A stretch of 64,000 nucleotides of DNA from Novosphingobium malaysiense (GTDB lineage: Bacteria > Pseudomonadota > Alphaproteobacteria > Sphingomonadales > Sphingomonadaceae), in NCBI RefSeq assembly GCF_000802225.1, contig NZ_JTDI01000003.1, forward strand, positions 62,001 to 126,000, given 5' to 3'. The notes under the pieces were generated by a model. It saw nothing but the letters and a program-made list of their open reading frames with translations. It was not told where the DNA came from and did not search any database. Every line of letters starts with the position of its first letter. Position 1 is the stretch's first letter. The position numbers and the translations under genes are program-made. Shown here piece after piece: positions 1 through 8,568 of the stretch.

Positions 1-278
1 TCCTCGACCCAAGGGCCGTCGCCGGATTCGGATTGGACGGTGACGGGGCCCTGGCCGAGTCGTTCAGCCGCCCCTGCGACGACGAAGCGGCTGACATCGA
101 CGCGGCCTTCGCGTGGATCGCGATGGCGGCTGTCGGCGGCCGGTGCACGCATCGGGCTGTCCCAACCGGGGGAACGCCAGCCGGAGCCCCAGGGCCTTTC
201 TTGCGCTTGCGCGAACGAGGGGACGAACAGCATGGTGGCCATGGCGGCGGTGAAGGCCGCATGTTTGAGCAATGTCAT
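1..278 (-). CDS. Exported DUF4136-like protein, N-terminal part (cut by window edge)
   Basis: Reading the minus strand from an ATG at 278 gives 92 open codons that run off the left edge. The product begins with a typical Sec signal peptide: a short basic start, a hydrophobic core around residues 8-20 and an AQA-type cleavage site near residue 26. It continues with a proline- and arginine-rich stretch and then a segment reading VDVSRFVVAG followed by GQGPVTVQ. That V-x-x-F pattern is like the start of DUF4136 domains, which are periplasmic or lipoprotein domains of unknown function. No strong Shine-Dalgarno precedes the ATG, and a second ATG lies 12 codons in. The gene is divergent from rpmJ. 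The reading frame and signal peptide are directly visible; the domain assignment is tentative because most of the gene is missing. Confidence 0.65.
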   Translation of the reverse strand, partial: MTLLKHAAFTAAMATMLFVPSFAQAQERPWGSGWRSPGWDSPMRAPAADSRHRDPREGRVDVSRFVVAGAAERLGQGPVTVQSESGDGPWVE

Positions 279-394
279 GAGTTTTATCGTTCTGTCCGAA
301 AGTCGTGGTGTCGCGCCCGAATACAGCTTATGCGCCCGTTCGATTGCGGGCAGATGAATGAAGCCTTCGAATCCCGGTTTTCGGCTTCCCGCGC

Positions 395-423
395 TTGACT
401 TCGCAGGCCTGTGAGACTAACGG
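395..423 (+). promoter_or_regulatory. Candidate sigma70-type promoter for rpmJ
   Basis: TTGACT at 395-400 is followed after 17 bases by TAACGG at 418-423, about 54 bases before the rpmJ start. The -35 element is close to consensus; the -10 element is weak. The call rests on pattern and position only. Confidence 0.3.
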
Positions 424-476
424 CCCCACTTCGAATTTCCGGCGGTCGGAAACCGCCCAGACAAACGAGACATACG

Positions 477-602
477 ATGAAGATTCGCAATAGCCTCAAG
501 TCGCTCAAGGGTCGTCACCGCGATAACCGCGTGATCCGTCGTCGCGGCCGTACCTACGTCATCAACAAGACCAACCGCCGCTTCAAGGCGCGCCAGGGCT
601 GA
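477..602 (+). CDS. rpmJ: 50S ribosomal protein L36, zinc-independent form
   Basis: This encodes a 41-residue, very basic protein beginning [11 protein letters not shown] and ending FKARQG, which is ribosomal protein L36 of the large subunit. There are no cysteines, so this is the C-minus (YkgO-type) form that lacks the zinc ribbon. An upstream in-frame start at 411 would add 22 residues with no family counterpart, so the ATG at 477 is preferred. A hairpin at 673-691 probably ends the transcript. The gene stands alone rather than in a large ribosomal operon, as is common for this form. Confidence 0.95.
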   Translation: MKIRNSLKSLKGRHRDNRVIRRRGRTYVINKTNRRFKARQG

Positions 603-672
603 TTCGGTTCGCCCATCCCCGTCGGAAACGGCGGGGATTCCAGGCGGACGGGCCATTGCGATGACGATCAGG

Positions 673-691
673 CCCCCGCCATTCGCGGGGG
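673..691 (+). terminator. Probable intrinsic terminator after rpmJ
   Basis: CCCCCGC (673-679) pairs with GCGGGGG (685-691) around a 5-base loop and is followed by TCTTGTC. The hairpin lies just upstream of the next start codon (699), so it could also hide that gene's ribosome binding site. Confidence 0.5.
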
Positions 692-698
692 TCTTGTC

Positions 699-1310
699 AT
701 GTCTGCCATTCGAGCTGTCGTTTTCGACGTGGGGCGAGTGCTTGTCCAGTGGGACATGCGCTGCCTGTTCGCCAAGCTGATCGACGATCCCGAGCGGCTC
801 GACTGGTTCTGCAGCACGGTCGTAACCGAGGAGTGGCACTTCCAGCATGATGCCGGCCGCGACCTCGACGAGATGGTGGCGGAACGCAAAGCCGAATTTC
901 CCGGGCACGACGACCTGATCGACGCCTACGCCACGCGCTTTCTCGAAACGATACCCGGCAATGTCTCCGGCAGCCACGAGATCGTGCGCGATCTGGCGGA
1001 CCGAAAGATTCCGCTGTTCGCCATAACCAACTTCGCCAGTACGTTCTGGCGCCAGTTCCGCGCCACCGAACCGCTTTTCGACATGTTCGGCGACATCGTG
1101 GTTTCCGGGGACGAGAAGCTGGCGAAGCCCGATGCCAGGATTTTCGACCTTGCCGCGCGTCGCTTCGGGCATGAGCCCGGCGACATGCTGTTCATCGACG
1201 ACAATGCCGCGAACGTCGCCGCCGCGCGGGACCTTGGCTGGCACGTGCATCACTTCGAGGATGCGGGTCGTCTTCGCGCGGACCTGCAGGCCCGCGGGCT
1301 GCTCGGTTAG
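699..1310 (+). CDS. HAD superfamily hydrolase (HAD-IA, YihX-like)
   Basis: The 203-residue product is a haloacid-dehalogenase-type phosphatase. Motif I is FDVGRVL near residues 9-15, with D10 as the nucleophile. The usual second Asp of DxD is replaced by Gly, as in the YihX / epoxide-hydrolase N-terminal branch. Motif II is the Asn/Thr-containing AITNFAS segment, motif III is the Lys in EKLAKPDARIF, and motif IV is MLFIDDN. The length is normal for a small HAD with an alpha-helical cap. The substrate cannot be read from sequence; relatives act on sugar phosphates or flavin nucleotides. It follows rpmJ but appears separated from it by a terminator. Confidence 0.85.
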   Translation: MSAIRAVVFDVGRVLVQWDMRCLFAKLIDDPERLDWFCSTVVTEEWHFQHDAGRDLDEMVAERKAEFPGHDDLIDAYATRFLETIPGNVSGSHEIVRDLADRKIPLFAITNFASTFWRQFRATEPLFDMFGDIVVSGDEKLAKPDARIFDLAARRFGHEPGDMLFIDDNAANVAAARDLGWHVHHFEDAGRLRADLQARGLLG

Positions 1311-1461
1311 GCGGGCGGCAAACTGCCTTCGGCGAAAGGTCGAAGAGTGAAATGGTCCGTTTCCATCGAAATTGTGCGCCGGCATTTTCTTTCGCAGTTG
1401 CAGCGTAAGTGCTTGGCAAGTCCCTTTCCATGTTGCATCACATGGTCAAACGGGAGTCACG

Positions 1462-2898
1462 ATGACGGCTACGAGCACGAAGAATTTCGACGAAATGCTC
1501 AACGAGGACGGGTCTGTCCGCCCCGCCTATGCCGATTTCTGTAATTGGTACGATTCCCAGGACAAGAACTGGCTCAAGCGTCAGGATGCCGAGGCCGAAC
1601 GTTTCTTTCGTCGCATCGGAATTACTTTCAACGTCTACGGAGACGAGGCCGCCGAGGAGCGGTTGATTCCGTTCGACATGATCCCGCGGATCATCACGGC
1701 GCGCGAATGGCGCAAGCTGACACGCGGGATCGAGCAACGGGTGAGGGCGCTCAACGCCTTCCTCCAGGATCTCTACCATCGCCAGGAAATCATTCGCTCC
1801 GGTCGCCTGCCCATGCAGGCGCTGCGCAACAATGATGCTTTCCTGACGCAGATGATCGGCTTCACGCCGCCGGGCGGCGTCTATACGCACATTGTCGGCA
1901 TCGATCTGGTTCGCACCGGTCCCGACGAATTCATGGTTCTCGAAGACAATGCCCGTACGCCCTCCGGCGTGTCGTACATGCTCGAGAACCGCGAGACGAT
2001 GATGGCGATGTTTCCGGAGCTGTTCACGCAGGTCCCGGTGTGCCCTGTCTCCGATTATCCGCGCCGTCTTGCCCGCTCGCTGCGGGCCTGCGCGCCGCCG
2101 GCCTACCAAGGGGGCAAGCGCCCCGTCGTGGCCGTGCTCACGCCCGGCATCTTCAATTCCGCCTACTTCGAACATGCCTTCCTGGCCGACCAGATGGGTG
2201 CGGAACTGGTAGAGGGGAAGGACCTTCGCGTGGTCGATGGGCGCGTGGCGATGCGCACGACCACCGGGTACAAGGCCATCGACGTGATCTATCGCCGCGT
2301 CGACGACGACTACCTCGACCCGCTCAGCTTCAATCCGAATTCGATCCTCGGTGTGGCCGGAATCATGGATGTCTATCGCGCGGGCGGCATCACCATTGCA
2401 AACGCTCCCGGCACCGGCATTGCCGACGACAAGGCGATCTACAGCTACATGCCCGAGATCGTCGAATTCTATACTGGTGAAAAGCCGATCCTCAACAACG
2501 TGCCGACATGGCGCTGTTCGGAGCCGGATGCCCTGGCCTATGTCCTCGACAACCTGAGCGACCTGGTGGTGAAGGAAGTCCACGGTTCGGGCGGCTACGG
2601 CATGCTGATAGGCCCGACCTCTTCAAAGAAGGAATTGGCCGCGTTCGAGGCCAAGTTGCGCGCCAAGCCGGAAAACTACATCGCCCAGCCCACGCTGTCG
2701 CTGTCGACCGTGCCCATCTTCAGGGATTCGGAATTGGCCCCGCGACATGTCGACTTGCGGCCCTTCGTTCTCGTTTCGCCGGAAGGCATCGACATCACGC
2801 CGGGCGGCTTGACCCGCGTTGCGCTCAAGAAGGGGTCGCTGGTCGTCAATTCGTCGCAGGGCGGCGGCACCAAGGACACCTGGGTACTGGACGAGTAA
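1462..2898 (+). CDS. Circularly permuted ATP-grasp protein (DUF404/DUF407 type)
   Basis: The 478-residue product belongs to the circularly permuted ATP-grasp family that travels with alpha-E proteins, transglutaminases and Anbu. Such enzymes are predicted to form amide or peptide bonds through an acyl-phosphate. Visible landmarks are the RVRALNAFLQDLYH helix, EDNARTPSGVSYMLENR (a family hallmark), VYRRVDDDYLDP, and the glycine-rich KEVHGSGGYGMLIGP nucleotide loop. The ATG at 1462 was chosen because GGGAG lies 6 bases upstream; an earlier in-frame start would add an unrelated cysteine-rich leader. Its stop overlaps the next start (TAATG at 2896-2900), indicating translational coupling. The family is well established, but the product of the reaction is unknown. 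Confidence 0.9.
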   Translation: MTATSTKNFDEMLNEDGSVRPAYADFCNWYDSQDKNWLKRQDAEAERFFRRIGITFNVYGDEAAEERLIPFDMIPRIITAREWRKLTRGIEQRVRALNAFLQDLYHRQEIIRSGRLPMQALRNNDAFLTQMIGFTPPGGVYTHIVGIDLVRTGPDEFMVLEDNARTPSGVSYMLENRETMMAMFPELFTQVPVCPVSDYPRRLARSLRACAPPAYQGGKRPVVAVLTPGIFNSAYFEHAFLADQMGAELVEGKDLRVVDGRVAMRTTTGYKAIDVIYRRVDDDYLDPLSFNPNSILGVAGIMDVYRAGGITIANAPGTGIADDKAIYSYMPEIVEFYTGEKPILNNVPTWRCSEPDALAYVLDNLSDLVVKEVHGSGGYGMLIGPTSSKKELAAFEAKLRAKPENYIAQPTLSLSTVPIFRDSELAPRHVDLRPFVLVSPEGIDITPGGLTRVALKKGSLVVNSSQGGGTKDTWVLDE

Positions 2899-3848
2899 TG
2901 CTGGGAAGAGCTGCCAACGGCGTCTACTGGATGAACCGCTACCTCGAGCGGGCGGAGAACACGGCGCGCCTGATTGACGTGGGGTTCCACCTTGCACTTA
3001 CGCGCGGCGGCGAACGTCCGTCGGCGGAAGAGGAATGGAAATCGGTTCTGACCACCACTGGCCAGGTCGATGCCTATAGTGAGCTCTATTCCGATTTTTC
3101 CGGTCCGCAGGTGTTCAACTACCTGCTGCGCGACAAGGAAAATCCCGGCTCGGTTCTGCAGATGATCGATCTTGCCCGCACCAATGCCCGGGTGGTGCGG
3201 ACCAGCATCACCAATTCGGTATGGGAAGCGACCAACGAAGGCTGGATGACGCTGCACGACCTGATGTCCCGGCCAGTACGGGAAAGCAATCTGGGCGAAG
3301 TGCTTTCCGCCATCCGCAGGCAGGCCATGCTGGTGCGCGGGGCGATGGAAAGCACGATGCTGCGCAATGAGGTGTTCAACTTCGCACGCATCGGCACCTT
3401 CATCGAGCGTGCCGACAATACGGCGCGCATCCTCGACGTAAAGTACTACGTGCTGCTCCCCTCGGTGGCCTGGGTCGGTTCGAGCCTCGATAACGTGCAG
3501 TGGGATACGCTGCTGCGCTCGGTGGCGGGAAACCGGGCCTACACCTGGCTCAACCCCGGCTCGATGGATCCCAAGGAGATCGCCCGCTTTCTGATCCTCG
3601 ACGGGCAGTTCCCGCGCAGCCTGGTGTTCTGCTATGAAAAGCTGCGCAGCAACATGGCCGGGCTGGCCAAGGAATACGGCCATGAGGTTTCCGCCCACGA
3701 ACTGCTGCGCGATGCCGGGGCCAGGTTGCACCAGATCACGATAGACGACATTTTCGAAGGTGGGCTGCACGAATTTTTGCAGGGCGTCATCGGCAAGACC
3801 ATCGAGATCGGCAACGCCATCGCCGCCGACTACCGTTTCATCGAATAG
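2898..3848 (+). CDS. Alpha-E domain protein (DUF403)
   Basis: This 316-residue, largely alpha-helical protein starts MLGRAANGVYWMNRYLERAE. The N-terminal arginine/glutamate-rich helix (WMNRYLERAENTARL) recurs as FIERADNTARILDVKYY near residue 170. That repetition is typical of the alpha-E domain, which always accompanies the permuted ATP-grasp partner. The start overlaps the ATP-grasp stop by one base, so the two are probably made in fixed ratio and may act as a complex. No catalytic residues are established for this family; a scaffolding or substrate-presenting role is inference from gene linkage only. Confidence 0.9.
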   Translation: MLGRAANGVYWMNRYLERAENTARLIDVGFHLALTRGGERPSAEEEWKSVLTTTGQVDAYSELYSDFSGPQVFNYLLRDKENPGSVLQMIDLARTNARVVRTSITNSVWEATNEGWMTLHDLMSRPVRESNLGEVLSAIRRQAMLVRGAMESTMLRNEVFNFARIGTFIERADNTARILDVKYYVLLPSVAWVGSSLDNVQWDTLLRSVAGNRAYTWLNPGSMDPKEIARFLILDGQFPRSLVFCYEKLRSNMAGLAKEYGHEVSAHELLRDAGARLHQITIDDIFEGGLHEFLQGVIGKTIEIGNAIAADYRFIE

Positions 3849-3861
3849 GACCGGCTTACCC

Positions 3862-4725
3862 GTGCTTCTGACCGTAAAACACACCACGCACTACAGCTTT
3901 GCCGAGAAGGTTTATCACGGCCTGCAGCGGCTGCGGTTGAAGCCGAAATCCACCCATGGCCAGGAAGTCCTGGAATGGCGCATGGATCTGGTCGGCGCCA
4001 AGCCGGAGGCGGATTACGACGATCAGCATTTCAATCACACTGATCTGGTTTCGATCGAGCCCGGCGGACGCGAGGTCGTCGTCACTTGCCACGGAACGGT
4101 GCGCACCATCGACAACAACGGGGTCATGGGTACGCACAGCGGGCACATGCCCCTGTGGTGTTTCCTGCGGCCGACGCCGCTAACCCGCGCGGGTAACCGC
4201 GTGCGACAGCTGGTGGCATCGATCGATGCCGATCGCGAGAACACCCTCGATTTCCTCCATGCCCTGACGCGGGCGATCGGGGAGCAGGTGGAATATGTTC
4301 CCGGCACGACCGATGCCTCGACGACTGCCGAACAGGCGCTGACAGCGGGCCAGGGGGTGTGCCAGGATCACGCGCACATCTTTATCAGCGCCGGGCGCCT
4401 GCTCGACATTCCGATGCGCTACGTCGGGGGCTACCTGAAGATGGACGGACTCGTGGAGCAGGAGGCCGGTCATGGCTGGGCTGAGGCGCACGTGCCGGGG
4501 CTGGGCTGGGTCGGTTTCGACATTTCCAACGCCATTTGCCCCGATGAACGGTATATTCGCGTAGCCACCGGTTGTGACTATAGCGAGGCCGCCCCTGTAA
4601 CGGGTATCGCCATGGGAGCTGGGGAAACCAGCCTCGATGTCCATTTGTCGGTCGACGAGAAACTGGTAGGAACGCAGAAGCAGTCCTCCGGCGGAGGCGG
4701 GCAACAACAGGCTCAGGGCGGCTGA
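3862..4725 (+). CDS. Transglutaminase-like cysteine peptidase
   Basis: The 287-residue protein has an N-terminal beta-rich Bact_transglu_N domain (about residues 1-85) and a transglutaminase core. The likely catalytic triad is C167 in GQGVCQDHAH, H204 in GHGWAEAH and D220 in GWVGFD. The tail after about residue 265 is low-complexity, rich in Gly, Gln and Ser. GTG at 3862 is the best start: it lies 13 bases after the alpha-E stop, and the upstream in-frame alternative overlaps the alpha-E gene. No signal peptide is visible, so it should be cytoplasmic. Third gene of the Anbu operon. Members of this family usually cleave peptide bonds rather than cross-link. Confidence 0.9.
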   Translation: MLLTVKHTTHYSFAEKVYHGLQRLRLKPKSTHGQEVLEWRMDLVGAKPEADYDDQHFNHTDLVSIEPGGREVVVTCHGTVRTIDNNGVMGTHSGHMPLWCFLRPTPLTRAGNRVRQLVASIDADRENTLDFLHALTRAIGEQVEYVPGTTDASTTAEQALTAGQGVCQDHAHIFISAGRLLDIPMRYVGGYLKMDGLVEQEAGHGWAEAHVPGLGWVGFDISNAICPDERYIRVATGCDYSEAAPVTGIAMGAGETSLDVHLSVDEKLVGTQKQSSGGGGQQQAQGG

Positions 4726-4772
4726 GAGCCGCTTCCGCGCCGTAAGACGGGTTTGCAGGGGCTAGGTTTGCA

Positions 4773-5537
4773 ATGACCTATTGCGTTGGCATGATGCTGG
4801 ATCGCGGTCTCGTTCTGATGAGCGACACCCGCACCAACTCCGGCGTCGATAACATCTCCACTTTCCGGAAGATGTATCATTGGGAAATTCCCGGTGAGCG
4901 CATCATCGCCGTGATGACCGCCGGCAACCTTGCCACGACGCAGGCCGTGATCAGCCAGCTCGAGGAACGCAACAAGGCCCCTTCGGAGCGCAACAATTCG
5001 TTGCTCGAAGCGGATACGATGTTTCAGGTTGCGACGATCGTCGGCAACCTGCTGCAGGACACAATCTCCTCGCGCGCGGCCGATTCGGGGCAGAGCGCGG
5101 CGGCAGGTACATTCAATGCCACGATGATCGTGGCGGGCCAGATTGCCGGCATGGAGCCGCGTCTTTTCCTGATCTACCCCGAAGGCAACTTCATCGAAGC
5201 GAGCTTCGACACGCCCTTCTTCCAGATTGGCGAGACCAAGTACGGCCGTCCGATCCTGATCCGCGGTTACGATCGCGCGATGACGTTCGAAGCGGCGGTC
5301 AAGCTGATGACGGTCTCTTTCGATTCGACTCTCAAGGCCAACCTGTCGGTCGGCCTGCCGCTCGATCTTCTGGTGATCCAGCGCGACACGTTCACACCGC
5401 TCCACGAACGGCGGATCGATGGTACCGATCCCTACTTCCAGGCGGTATCGACCGGTTGGGGCGAGGCTCTGAGGCAGGCACTGGATGCTCTGCCGGACTA
5501 CCAGATGGAGCAGGCCCTGCAGGCCGCCGCCGAATAA
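4773..5537 (+). CDS. Anbu, proteasome-like peptidase (bacterial ancestral beta subunit)
   Basis: The 254-residue product starts MTYCVGMMLDRGLVLMSDTRT. Removal of Met1 would expose Thr2 as the N-terminal nucleophile. Asp18 and Lys33 follow at the spacing expected of an Ntn hydrolase with the proteasome beta fold. Anbu proteins form helical, open-ring assemblies and nearly always lie beside permuted ATP-grasp, alpha-E and transglutaminase genes, exactly the order here. The ATG at 4773 is fixed by the need for Thr directly after Met. The in vivo substrate of Anbu is not known. A hairpin right after the stop codon probably ends the operon. Confidence 0.92.
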   Translation: MTYCVGMMLDRGLVLMSDTRTNSGVDNISTFRKMYHWEIPGERIIAVMTAGNLATTQAVISQLEERNKAPSERNNSLLEADTMFQVATIVGNLLQDTISSRAADSGQSAAAGTFNATMIVAGQIAGMEPRLFLIYPEGNFIEASFDTPFFQIGETKYGRPILIRGYDRAMTFEAAVKLMTVSFDSTLKANLSVGLPLDLLVIQRDTFTPLHERRIDGTDPYFQAVSTGWGEALRQALDALPDYQMEQALQAAAE

Positions 5538-5542
5538 ACAAA

Positions 5543-5566
5543 CCGTTTGCGTGACGCACGCAACGG
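5543..5566 (+). terminator. Stem-loop after Anbu gene, probable operon end
   Basis: CCGTTTGCGTG (5543-5553) pairs with CACGCAACGG (5557-5566) around a 3-base loop with one bulged T. It lies 5 bases after the stop. No T tract follows, so a factor-assisted terminator or an operator for the downstream P450 gene is also possible. Confidence 0.4.
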
Positions 5567-5676
5567 GGCGGTTCAGTGTTCCAGTCCTGACACTTTGTCT
5601 CCGTTGTACTTGTGATACACTGCGGCTCGTTGCGTGCATGCCGGCAAGCGGCAGTACGGTGGAGAGGGCTGCGCAG

Positions 5677-6897
5677 ATGCAGGACATTACCGAACTCGAT
5701 CTTTATTTTCTCGACTGGAACGCGCCGGGGTTCGCCGCCAATCCCTGGCCGGAATTCGAAAAGGCGCGGGAACGGCACCCCTGGCTGGCACGCACCGACC
5801 AGGGCTACGCGGTGTTCGATCTCAGGGCGATCCGTGAGCTCATGGTGCGCGACGATTCGCTGCGGCCTTCCTTCGACGGCATCGTCGATATCATGGAATG
5901 CCGTGGCTCGCCCTGGGGGCGCTTTGCCGAGGAACAGATGATTGCGCTGCCCGATCGGGAGCATCGCTTTCTGCGCGATACCTTCGCGCGCAAGTTCACG
6001 CCGCGCTATGCCAATCAGCTGCGCCCGATCATGCGCGAGACGATGGAGCGGCTGCTGGCCGATTGGGCGCCGCGCGAGAAGATCGATTTCGAGGAGTTCG
6101 CCTCCTACTACCCCATCGCGGTGACCGCGCAGATGGTGGGGGCGCCGCTTTCGGTAATCCCGGGCCTGCGCAAGTCGATGGAGACGATGGGCCTTGCCTT
6201 TTCCATGGACAAGACTCGCGTGCCTGACCTCGATGCCGCTTTCGAACATCTCGATGCCTTCGCGCACGACCTGCTGGCCAAACGCCGAGCAGAACCGCGA
6301 GAAGGAGCCGATGCGGACTTGCTCGACATGCTGATCGAAGCCGGTGCGCAAGGGAATGTCAGTGACCGGCAACTGGCCGATCTCATCATCTTCCTGTTCG
6401 TCGCGGGCTACGACACCTCGAAGAACGTGCTCACCTACATGATGCACCTGATGATCGAAAATCCTTCGATCTATGAGCGGTGTGCCAAGGATCTCGAATA
6501 TTGCCGCCGCGTGGTCGAAGAGACGCTGCGAGTGTTCAATCCCAGTTCGGCGTTCCGGGCGACCACGAGCGACATCGAATACCGCGACGTGCGCATTCCC
6601 GCCGGCACCATGCTGTTCTTCAATCTCAACGTGGCGGGCCACGACGCGAGTCTTTTCGCCGATCCCGACCGCTTCGATCCTGACCGGCCGATCGTCGCCG
6701 AAAACCGGCACGTGGCATTCGGAATGGGCAAGCACATGTGTCTGGGACAGTACATTGCCCGTGCTCAGTTGCAGGAAGGCATCCATCTGGTTGCCCAGCA
6801 CATGCGCGCGCCGCATGCTGACGGTGAGCCGGGCTGGCGGCCGTTCCCCGGCGTGTGGGGGATCAAGGGCCTGCCGATAGAATTCACACCGGCCTGA
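5677..6897 (+). CDS. Cytochrome P450
   Basis: The 406-residue soluble bacterial P450 has the oxygen-binding I-helix FVAGYDTSKN, an ExxR motif in VEETLRVF, and the heme loop AFGMGKHMCLG with C355 as the axial thiolate. Length and lack of a membrane anchor fit class I enzymes fed by ferredoxin and ferredoxin reductase; no redox partner gene lies in this window. ATG 5677 is preferred because GGAGAGG sits 9 bases upstream; an in-frame ATG at 5638 lacks this. The next gene follows after 14 bases, so the two form a unit. Substrate unknown; the neighbours suggest oxidation of a hydrophobic, terpenoid, steroid or aromatic compound. Confidence 0.93.
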   Translation: MQDITELDLYFLDWNAPGFAANPWPEFEKARERHPWLARTDQGYAVFDLRAIRELMVRDDSLRPSFDGIVDIMECRGSPWGRFAEEQMIALPDREHRFLRDTFARKFTPRYANQLRPIMRETMERLLADWAPREKIDFEEFASYYPIAVTAQMVGAPLSVIPGLRKSMETMGLAFSMDKTRVPDLDAAFEHLDAFAHDLLAKRRAEPREGADADLLDMLIEAGAQGNVSDRQLADLIIFLFVAGYDTSKNVLTYMMHLMIENPSIYERCAKDLEYCRRVVEETLRVFNPSSAFRATTSDIEYRDVRIPAGTMLFFNLNVAGHDASLFADPDRFDPDRPIVAENRHVAFGMGKHMCLGQYIARAQLQEGIHLVAQHMRAPHADGEPGWRPFPGVWGIKGLPIEFTPA

Positions 6898-6911
6898 AGA
6901 GAGGAACCGAA

Positions 6912-8102
6912 ATGGCAACCGTAATGGCGGAACCGGTGGAATCGCGCCCGGACGAGACGTGGCTTGAACGCATTCGCGCAATGGGGCCCGAGATCGACGC
7001 GGCGGCATCTGCGCACGAGACCGACAATGAACTCGATCCGCAAGTCGTGCGCATGATGGATGAGGCAGGTGTCTTCGCCATGATGGCGCCGCGCGAAGTT
7101 GGTGGCGCCGAAGCGCACCCTTCCGACCTGATCGATGTGATCGCGGAGCTCTCCTACTGGGACGGGTCTGCCGGCTGGTATGCCCATGCGGTGATGACAG
7201 GTGGTGCGGTGGCCGGCGCCTACCTCGGCGAAGGCGCCATGCCCGCGATCTTTCCTGACGGGCGCTATGCCCATGTCGCCGGGCAGGCAGCCCCGACCGG
7301 CAAGGCTGTGCGGGAAGGGGACGGCTATCGCATTTCGGGCCGCTATTCGTTCGGCTCGGGCAGCCCGCACGCGCAGTTCCTCGTAGGCGGTTATCTTCTG
7401 CAGGAGGGCGGCAAGCCGGTCATGAACGGGGCAGGGCAGCCGGTCATGCTCATCGGCATCGCCCCGCGCGAGACGGTTACCTTCATGGGCAACTGGGATG
7501 TGATGGGCCTGCGCGGCACCGGGTCCTACGATTACGTCGTGAACGAGCAGGTGCTGCACGAGGACTTCGTCCACAACACCAGTGCACCGGTGCAGCGGCG
7601 CGGCGGTACACTCTACCAGATGGGTTTCATGGCGCTGCCGTGTATTTCCCACGGCGCGTTCGCGATCGGCGCTACGCGCCGCGTGCTGGATGAATGGAAG
7701 GCCTTTGCCGCCAACCGCCGCCGTCCCGACGGCTCCACCATGAGCGATACCGCCACCTACCATCGCGACATCGCCATGGCCGAAGCCGATGCCCGCGCGG
7801 CCGAAGCCTACCTGCGTTCGACCTTCGACAAGATTTTCGATGCTGCGGGGACAGGAGCAGTTCCGGATCACCTGCGCCTCGACGGGCGGCTTGCGACCAG
7901 CCACGCCTACGTCGTTGCGATGCGCATAGCCCAGACGGCTTACGCCGCCTGCACGACGACGGTTCTCCGCAACGGCCATCCCCTCCAGCGCGCCTTCCGC
8001 GACATCTGCGCAGGCAACGCGCACTTCCTGACGGCGGAACAGTCGATCATCGATGCCGGAGCGGTGATAGCCGAAGTGGACGGCGCCGCACTGGTGTTCT
8101 GA
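6912..8102 (+). CDS. Acyl-CoA dehydrogenase-like flavoprotein (type 2 C-terminal domain)
   Basis: The 396-residue product has the acyl-CoA dehydrogenase fold: an alpha-helical N-terminus with MDEAGVFAMMAPREVGG, a middle beta-domain with the GRYSFGSG and WDVMGLRGTGSYDY segments, and a C-terminal helical domain. The WDVMGLRGTGS pattern and C-terminus resemble the group that includes flavin-dependent monooxygenases such as HsaA and HpaB-like hydroxylases, so the reaction may be hydroxylation by FMNH2 rather than dehydrogenation. The start is ATG 6912 with GAGAGGAACC upstream. It is co-transcribed with the P450 5' of it. It converges with the SnoaL-like gene at 8106, leaving only 3 bases between stops. 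Confidence 0.85.
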   Translation: MATVMAEPVESRPDETWLERIRAMGPEIDAAASAHETDNELDPQVVRMMDEAGVFAMMAPREVGGAEAHPSDLIDVIAELSYWDGSAGWYAHAVMTGGAVAGAYLGEGAMPAIFPDGRYAHVAGQAAPTGKAVREGDGYRISGRYSFGSGSPHAQFLVGGYLLQEGGKPVMNGAGQPVMLIGIAPRETVTFMGNWDVMGLRGTGSYDYVVNEQVLHEDFVHNTSAPVQRRGGTLYQMGFMALPCISHGAFAIGATRRVLDEWKAFAANRRRPDGSTMSDTATYHRDIAMAEADARAAEAYLRSTFDKIFDAAGTGAVPDHLRLDGRLATSHAYVVAMRIAQTAYAACTTTVLRNGHPLQRAFRDICAGNAHFLTAEQSIIDAGAVIAEVDGAALVF

Positions 8103-8105
8103 CGC

Positions 8106-8564
8106 CTAGAGGACAATGCGGTTGCGGAGCGTCTGCTCGTATCGCAGTCGCGTAAGGTGCACGGAGGTGAACCGCCATTGGCCGTCTTCGCGGCGATAGG
8201 TCTCGTGATAGTGGCCGTAGCCGCGGATCAGCGAATGGCCGTAGTCGACGATATCCTCCATCGCCCAGATTCCCCGCGCCTCGTTCTCGCCGACGACCTC
8301 GATTTCATAGGTGTGGCCGTGGTGGACGGTCTGCGCGACCACGTTCGGGGAGGAAACGTGGTCGCCGATGGCCTTGCGCCCTTCCAGCCGGGCTGATGGC
8401 GTGCGTTCGTCGGGAACGGGGACGGCGAGGTCGAATTCCAGCCAGGCATCCTCGGTGAATAGGCCCACGAAAGTGTCCCAGTCCTTGGTGTCGAAGGCGC
8501 GGAAATAGCGCGCCTTGAGCGCACGTATCGCGTCCCTGGCCAGCAGTTGCTCGATTTCGGTCAT
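8106..8564 (-). CDS. SnoaL/NTF2-like protein
   Basis: The 152-residue protein starts MTEIEQLLARDAIRALKARYFRA, the usual opening helix of SnoaL-like (NTF2-fold) proteins. It continues with DTKDWDTFVGLFTEDAWLEFD, a conserved HGHTYEIEV strand, an IWAMEDIVDYG segment and a closing WRFTSVHLTRLRYE strand. Family members are small cyclases, isomerases, dehydratases or binding proteins. ATG 8564 lies 4 bases after the stop of the nitroreductase-like gene, so it is the last gene of a minus-strand unit with the P450 at 9188-10474. No catalytic function can be assigned from sequence. This is one of four SnoaL-like genes in the window. Confidence 0.85.
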   Translation of the reverse strand: MTEIEQLLARDAIRALKARYFRAFDTKDWDTFVGLFTEDAWLEFDLAVPVPDERTPSARLEGRKAIGDHVSSPNVVAQTVHHGHTYEIEVVGENEARGIWAMEDIVDYGHSLIRGYGHYHETYRREDGQWRFTSVHLTRLRYEQTLRNRIVL

Positions 8565-8568
8565 CGTT

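Noticed and set aside
33-398. Plus-strand frames at 33-398 and 40-357
   Set aside because: They overlap a minus-strand frame with a clear signal peptide and show no family features themselves.
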